A stretch of 64,000 bases of DNA, taken from contig CAKSYX010000009.1 of assembly GCA_934525065.1 (NCBI GenBank), forward strand, positions 1 through 64,000, read 5' to 3'. A program made the translations under genes and the position numbers. Shown here in pieces: positions 60,320-64,000 of this stretch; the first letter of the stretch is position 1; each line of letters opens with the position of its first letter. The DNA is from an uncultured Eubacteriales bacterium. Lineage in GTDB: Bacteria > Bacillota > Clostridia > Oscillospirales > Acutalibacteraceae. The notes beneath the pieces were generated by a model that was given only the letters and a program-made list of their open reading frames with translations, was not told the DNA's origin and made no database searches.

Positions 60320-61327
60320 ATGTTTAATTTTCTTGCTCTCAGCTATGCAGGCAGACTTTCAATAACGATTGTATGTCTGGTGCTTTTGGTCTTGGCGGTT
60401 TTGTTTGTTGCCCTCGGTTTCGTCTTTTTCCATATTGCGCTCGGCTCAAAGCGCCGCAAGGACGAAACCGTTCCCTGCAAAAACAGCCTTTTTGAACGCA
60501 ATGCGGAAAACAAACAGCTTCAGGACGGTTACAGATGGTATGACGAAAACTACAAACAAAAAGTCACCTGCAAAAGCCGAAAGGGAAAGACCCTCCACGC
60601 GATGGAGTTCCGCAACCCGTCAAACAGCAACATCTGGGTCATCTGCCTGCACGGCTGGACGAATGTTAAGCGCGAGATGTCTCCCTATGCGATGGAATAT
60701 TACCGCCGCGGCTTCAACGTTCTGATTCCCGACCTGCGCGGCCACGGTGACAGCGAAAGCAAGTATGTTTCAATGGGCTGGCTCGACAGGCTTGACGTTG
60801 TTGATTGGATAAACAGCCTTGTTGAAGAAAACCCGAGGGTGAAGATCACTCTCCACGGCGTTTCAATGGGTGGCGCAACAACGATGATGACGACCGGCGA
60901 AGAGCTCCCTGCGAACGTTGTTCTTGCCGTTGAGGACTGCGGCTTTTGCGGTGTCAAGGAGATTTTTGTTGACCAGTGCATAAGAAAGTATCACCTTCCG
61001 CCGAAAATCGTTATCCCTGCCGCAAGCTTTGTCAACAAGCTGATGAACGGCTTCTTCTTCGGCGAGGGCTCCGCCGTTGAGCAGCTCAAAAAGTCAAAAA
61101 CGCCGACCCTTTTCATTCACGGCGACAAGGACGATTTTGTTCTCATCGAAAACCTTCCGCTGGTTTATGAGGCCTGCGCCGCGCCGAAGGAAAAGCACAT
61201 TTTCAAGGGTGCAGAACACGCCGTTTCCGGCCTTTGGTTTCCGGAGGAATACTGGAAAACGATTGATGCTTTCCTTGCCGAATATCTCTATGAGGCTCCG
61301 AAAGCGCAAGCCGATGCTCATGTATAA
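60320..61327 (+). CDS. Membrane-anchored alpha/beta hydrolase
   Basis: 335 residues. One N-terminal membrane segment (about 15-40) precedes the hydrolase core: VICLHGWTN oxyanion region, DLRGHGDSE, nucleophile elbow LHGVSMGGA, an Asp in HGDKDDFV and a late His in GAEHAVSG. The catalytic Ser/Asp/His set is complete. It resembles YqkD/BAAT-type hydrolases of unknown substrate. ATG 60320 after GAAAGGATTTG is used rather than TTG 60302. Terminator at 61351-61388. Confidence 0.85.
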   Translation: MFNFLALSYAGRLSITIVCLVLLVLAVLFVALGFVFFHIALGSKRRKDETVPCKNSLFERNAENKQLQDGYRWYDENYKQKVTCKSRKGKTLHAMEFRNPSNSNIWVICLHGWTNVKREMSPYAMEYYRRGFNVLIPDLRGHGDSESKYVSMGWLDRLDVVDWINSLVEENPRVKITLHGVSMGGATTMMTTGEELPANVVLAVEDCGFCGVKEIFVDQCIRKYHLPPKIVIPAASFVNKLMNGFFFGEGSAVEQLKKSKTPTLFIHGDKDDFVLIENLPLVYEACAAPKEKHIFKGAEHAVSGLWFPEEYWKTIDAFLAEYLYEAPKAQADAHV

Positions 61328-61350
61328 ATGTGAATAAAATGTTAATGAAT

Positions 61351-61388
61351 CACTCTGCACGTTTTCTCTTTGTGCAGGGTGTTTTTTT
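61351..61388 (+). terminator. Terminator of the alpha/beta hydrolase gene
   Basis: CACTCTGCAC (61351-61360) pairs with GTGCAGGGTG (61372-61381), including a G-U pair, then seven T. Confidence 0.82.
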
Positions 61389-61527
61389 CTTTCTTTTGCC
61401 GCCGAATCGAGGAATGTTTTTCGACTAAAGCCGTGCAAAAAATCACTCATCTGTGAATAATATTTGAACAGCTTTTGCAACACGGCAAAAAAATCCGTCC
61501 ATTTTTACAACTTCATAATATTGTACA

Positions 61528-61555
61528 TTGACGGTAATTTTTGTGCAAATATAAT
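61528..61555 (+). promoter_or_regulatory. Promoter of the short secreted protein gene
   Basis: TTGACG (61528-61533), 16-base spacer, TATAAT (61550-61555). Confidence 0.7.
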
Positions 61556-61589
61556 AAGAACGTACCAAAATTTAAAAGGAGGTAATTCC

Positions 61590-61871
61590 ATGAAAAAGGT
61601 ACTGTCCGTAATTCTTTCGCTCGTAATGCTCCTTTGCGTTATGCCTGTTTCGAGCATTGCGGCCAAGGATTATACCCCGGCAACAGGCTATGCTTCGTAT
61701 GACGCAAACAAAGTTGCTGCAAACGATGCGGAATACATCGGCGGTCTTTCAGTTGATCAGATTGCCGGTATTCTCCTTGACTACGTTGACGGAATTCTCG
61801 CCGGCGCAGACGTTGATGTCAACTATGAGGGCTTTGAAATCAATACCCTTGATAATGTAGTTTACGGGTAG
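61590..61871 (+). CDS. Short secreted protein, perhaps a truncated larger gene
   Basis: 93 residues. Signal peptide (about 1-25, LSVILSLVMLLCVMPVSSIAA), then a mature part with SVDQIAGILLDYVDGILAGADVDVNYEGFEINTLDNVVYG. It ends abruptly at TAG 61871, with no folded-domain ending. The start is good (AAAGGAGGTAATTCC). The frame stays open for another 34 codons past the TAG, to TAA near 61976. It looks like the first part of a longer secreted protein cut by a nonsense mutation or rearrangement, but a genuine short product is possible. Confidence 0.55.
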   Translation: MKKVLSVILSLVMLLCVMPVSSIAAKDYTPATGYASYDANKVAANDAEYIGGLSVDQIAGILLDYVDGILAGADVDVNYEGFEINTLDNVVYG

Positions 61872-62164
61872 TGCAAGTACATGGTTTACACATTACAGCC
61901 TGCGAATACGTCTGTTGGGCAGTTTTTCGGCGATGGAAGAGAAGCTGCAATAGCAAACAAAGAAGGAATCCCCTAAAGGATTCGGGAGAAATCCAAGAAT
62001 TCGCCGATTATAGTTTCGCTGAGATACCCCTGCCTTTATCAAAACGGACATAGCCCGTCTAAAACCCGACATACGAAATTTAACATCTGAATTAAAGCAC
62101 AACAGGAGCCGTGATTGAACGGCCCCCGGTGAATTTTCGGCAAATATTTTATGCGAACGAACGC
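61872..62164. other. Intergenic stretch with no supported gene
   Basis: No credible ORF with a ribosome binding site. It contains two hairpins: GAATCC/GGATTC near 61966-61983, and GGAGCCGT/ACGGCCCC at 62107-62127; the second could weakly terminate the minus-strand DtxR gene. It may hold debris of the interrupted secreted-protein gene. Confidence 0.4.
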
Positions 62165-62545
62165 CTAATTCTCTTCGTTTTTGCGGCTGCGGATATACTT
62201 TTTCAGAGCATCAAACGAGGTGTCGCTTATCACATGCTCCATTTTGCACGCATCCTCAAGTGCCGTGGCTTCGTTGACGCCGATGCTCATCAAAAACTTT
62301 GTGAGCACCGTGTGACGCTCATAAATTTTTTCCGCAATATAACGTCCGTCAGCGGTGAGTGTAATATATCCGTTGCCGTCAACGGTGATGTAGCCGCCGC
62401 TTTTGAGCAGGCCGACGGCGCGGCTTACGCTCGGCTTTGAAAATCCCATGTAATCTGCAACGTCAAGCGAGCGCACGTTTGCCTGCTGCTTTGAGAGAAT
62501 GTGGATGGTTTCAAGATACATTTCGCCCGATTCCTGCAAGTGCAT
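62165..62545 (-). CDS. DtxR/MntR-family metal-dependent repressor
   Basis: 126 residues. An N-terminal winged helix (SGEMYLETIHILSKQQANVRSLDVADYMGFSKPSVSRAVGLLKSGGYI split over 5-55) is followed by the metal-binding dimer domain with RHTVLTKFL, EDACKMEH and a late Glu/Asp set (ERH...EATALEDACKMEHVIS). It ends before any SH3 domain, as in MntR. It probably senses Mn or Fe. Start after GGAAGGGAGCGG; promoter at 62590-62618. No metal transporter of its own operon is adjacent. Confidence 0.87.
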   Translation of the reverse strand: MHLQESGEMYLETIHILSKQQANVRSLDVADYMGFSKPSVSRAVGLLKSGGYITVDGNGYITLTADGRYIAEKIYERHTVLTKFLMSIGVNEATALEDACKMEHVISDTSFDALKKYIRSRKNEEN

Positions 62546-62589
62546 AAAACCGCTCCCTTCCTAATAAAAATTCAAACTACCGAATAAAC

Positions 62590-62618
62590 ATTTTATCACC
62601 GTTTTCAAAAAAAATCAA
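62590..62618 (-). promoter_or_regulatory. Promoter of the DtxR-type gene
   Basis: On the minus strand TTGATT (62618-62613), 17-base spacer, TAAAAT (62595-62590). Confidence 0.58.
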
Positions 62619-62861
62619 CAAAAGAAATCGGTTGATAAATTAAATGTTGTGTAGGTTTACAATAGATGTGAGACTGAAATGAAAAAAGATATAGAAAAAA
62701 GCGATTGAGTACGTTAGAATATAGTCACCATCTTTAAAACTGTCCGGGGTAGGGGCTTTTAATTAAGCGTTGAGCAAATTCGTCATTTTTTGCAGTTTTT
62801 ATTGCTTTTTCTTTGTGAGTTTGACAATTTTCAACAATCTTGAAAAAAATCAAAAAAATGC

Positions 62862-62890
62862 TTTACTTTTGCTTTTCAATGTGGTAGCAT
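62862..62890 (+). promoter_or_regulatory. Candidate promoter of pyrR
   Basis: TTTACT (62862-62867), 17-base spacer, TAGCAT (62885-62890). It is an imperfect match but well placed for a leader that begins just before the PyrR-binding loop. The stretch 62640-62860 holds no ORF that I can support. Confidence 0.45.
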
Positions 62891-62909
62891 ACCCATAGTA
62901 AAAATCAAT

Positions 62910-63021
62910 CTTTAAGGGCGGTTCAGAGAAGCCGACAAGATGTTCATATAAATTGCCGCGCAGTCTCTTTCTGCGCAAAAGTTATGTTTGTCTTGCCGGT
63001 TTTGGGCAAGATATTTTTTTA
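62910..63021 (+). promoter_or_regulatory. PyrR-type attenuator
   Basis: GGTTCAGAGAAGCC at 62920-62933 matches the PyrR-binding loop of pyr leaders (consensus of TCCAGAGAGGCT type). A hairpin GCGCAG/CTGCGC follows at 62958-62976, then terminator TCTTGCC (62991-62997) with GGCAAGA (63005-63011) and seven T. Bases 62933-62940 (CGACAAGA) can pair with the terminator's 5' arm, giving an antiterminator. UMP-bound PyrR should favour termination. Confidence 0.82.
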
Positions 63022-63049
63022 TGCTTTTTTGCCTGAAAGGGGTGTCAGT

Positions 63050-63583
63050 TTGGAACCGGTAGTAATGGACGCTGTCGGAATGGACAGGGCGCTGATGCGT
63101 ATAGCGCACCAGATAATCGAAAAAAACGAATCCACCGAAAACCTTTGTGTAATCGGCATCAAGCGCCGCGGGGAACAGCTGGGAGACATTGTTTCAAAAA
63201 ACCTTGAAAAGCTCGGAGCAGCTGTCAGAACAGGAAGCCTTGACATCACGCTTTATCGCGACGACCTTTCGACCGTTGCCGACCAGCCGAGGGTGAACGG
63301 CAGCGAGATAGATTTTGACATAAACGGAAAGACGGTCGTTCTTGTTGATGACGTGATCTATACCGGACGAACGGCAAGAGCGGCGATTGACGCTGTGCTC
63401 TCCTTTGGAAGGCCGGAGAAGATTCAGCTTGCGGTGCTCGTTGACCGAGGACACCGGGAATTGCCGATAAGAGCCGATTACGTCGGCAAGAACATTCCGA
63501 CTTCAAAGTCCGAGGTAGTAAAAGTTTGCATTATGCCGTATGAAAATGAGGCGTGTGTAAGAATTTTGAAAAAGGTACCTTGA
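63050..63583 (+). CDS. pyrR: PyrR, pyrimidine operon attenuator and uracil phosphoribosyltransferase
   Basis: 177 residues. RALMRIAHQIIE at the N terminus, RRGEQLGD, and the PRPP loop VVLVDDVIYTGRTARAA identify PyrR. It binds the leader RNA when UMP is high and often has weak uracil phosphoribosyltransferase activity. I place the start at TTG 63050 after GAAAGGGGTG; the longer frame from 62984 runs through the terminator. Uracil permease follows, as in many Firmicutes. Confidence 0.92.
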   Translation: MEPVVMDAVGMDRALMRIAHQIIEKNESTENLCVIGIKRRGEQLGDIVSKNLEKLGAAVRTGSLDITLYRDDLSTVADQPRVNGSEIDFDINGKTVVLVDDVIYTGRTARAAIDAVLSFGRPEKIQLAVLVDRGHRELPIRADYVGKNIPTSKSEVVKVCIMPYENEACVRILKKVP

Positions 63584-63659
63584 AAACAGAACACTTAAAA
63601 ACGGTAAAACTACACTGACGTGTATTTTTATATTAAATTTATTCGGGAGGTTTGTAAAA

Positions 63660-64000
63660 ATGAAACTCACTTACAACGTACAAGACAAGCCGAAGCTCGG
63701 TCAGATGCTCGTTTTCGGCTTCCAGCAGCTGCTTGCAATCCTTGCAGCCACAATCGCTGTTCCGTCAATCATCGGTAACGGAATGAGCCAGTCGGCAGCC
63801 CTTTTCGGCGCAGGCGTCGGAACAATCGTATATCTCCTCTTCACAAAGTTCAGAAGCCCGGTTTTCCTCGGCTCCTCATTCGCTTTCATCGGCTCAATGT
63901 TTGCGGCCTTCGGCGGTGCGGCATCCGCCCAGGCAGGCCACGCCGGTCTTATAATCGGTGCTGCTTTTGCAGGTCTTGTTTATGTTGTAATTGCAATTGC
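63660..64000 (+). CDS. uraA: Uracil/xanthine permease, 5' part only
   Basis: At least 113 residues, cut by the window end. MKLTYNVQDKPKLGQMLVFGFQQLLAILAATIAVPSI is the usual opening of UraA/PyrP nucleobase:H+ symporters, with several membrane segments following (LGSSFAFIGSMFAAF). It imports uracil for salvage. ATG 63660 follows TCGGGAGG. It is 76 bases after pyrR; no second PyrR loop was found between them, so both probably depend on the attenuator upstream of pyrR. Confidence 0.9.
   Translation, partial: MKLTYNVQDKPKLGQMLVFGFQQLLAILAATIAVPSIIGNGMSQSAALFGAGVGTIVYLLFTKFRSPVFLGSSFAFIGSMFAAFGGAASAQAGHAGLIIGAAFAGLVYVVIAI

Noticed and set aside
61869..61871. Amber readthrough or pyrrolysine at TAG
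   Set aside because: There is no sign of a methylamine pathway or recoding element; a nonsense mutation or a natural end is simpler.
62984..63049. N-terminal extension of PyrR from ATG 62984
   Set aside because: It would run through the attenuator terminator, and the ribosome binding site and homology support TTG 63050.
1..64000. tRNA or rRNA genes
   Set aside because: No cloverleaf with TTCGANNC arm and CCA end, and no rRNA signature, was noticed in the intergenic regions; a tRNAscan/Infernal run would settle it.

Overview
The window looks like ordinary chromosome of a low-to-mid GC, endospore-forming member of the Clostridia (Bacillota), probably an uncultured gut Oscillospirales/Eubacteriales-type organism. 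The support is strong AGGAGG ribosome binding sites with frequent TTG/GTG starts, a T-box, a SAM-I riboswitch and a PyrR attenuator, TarI/TarJ, Rrf2, a CD1247-type protein, and a sporulation block (SpoVB, YabP, YabQ, PdaA). No rRNA, tRNA, CRISPR array, prophage or intact insertion sequence was seen.

Layout. 1-2150: an inverted-repeat element, then tarJ and tarI (minus strand, CDP-ribitol synthesis). 2213-7636: cell-shape cluster mreB-mreC-mreD-PBP2-minD without minC or minE. 7698-11735: methylglyoxal synthase, then a T-box-controlled hisS-aspS operon. 11718-19004: a secreted phosphoesterase, a CTAG-rich hairpin repeat, a zinc-ribbon membrane protein, rmlB, and three minus-strand genes (D-aminoacylase, membrane-inserted M28 peptidase, MltG). 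19158-24452: efp, CD1247 protein, C39-like protein, GPH sugar symporter, lipid kinase, a 35-residue amphipathic peptide with its own promoter and terminator, and a MIF homologue. 24466-27539: a secreted propeller and a purple-acid-phosphatase-like protein (minus). 27706-31763: acyltransferase, zinc-ribbon membrane protein, recQ.

31807-45034 is a long plus-strand run of housekeeping and stress genes (recJ, RSH, dtd, MBL hydrolase, hemZ, nucleoside kinase) leading into spoVB-mazG-hup-rqcP-yabP-yabQ-divIC-S1. That order matches Bacillus subtilis yabM-yabN-yabO-yabP-yabQ-divIC-yabR with HU inserted. A sigma-E-like promoter precedes yabP and a vegetative promoter precedes divIC. 45061-56166: a second copy of the repeat element, pdaA, a small YtxH-like protein, trmL, a CDF transporter, a third phosphoesterase, a 2-hydroxyacid dehydrogenase, a TVP38/DedA-type protein, galK, riboswitch-controlled metK, and an Rrf2 regulator. 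56191-64000: an LCAT-like secreted protein with Cys at the nucleophile position, hslO, a methyltransferase, a TrpR-like regulator, an alpha/beta hydrolase, a short and probably truncated secreted protein, a DtxR-type regulator, and pyrR-uraA (cut by the window end).

No large new system is obvious. The best leads are the free-standing 35-residue amphipathic peptide (23725-23832), the CTAG hairpin whose arms differ only at G-U-compatible positions (13349-13474), the two-copy inverted-repeat element, the MIF homologue, and several conserved enzymes with altered active-site residues.
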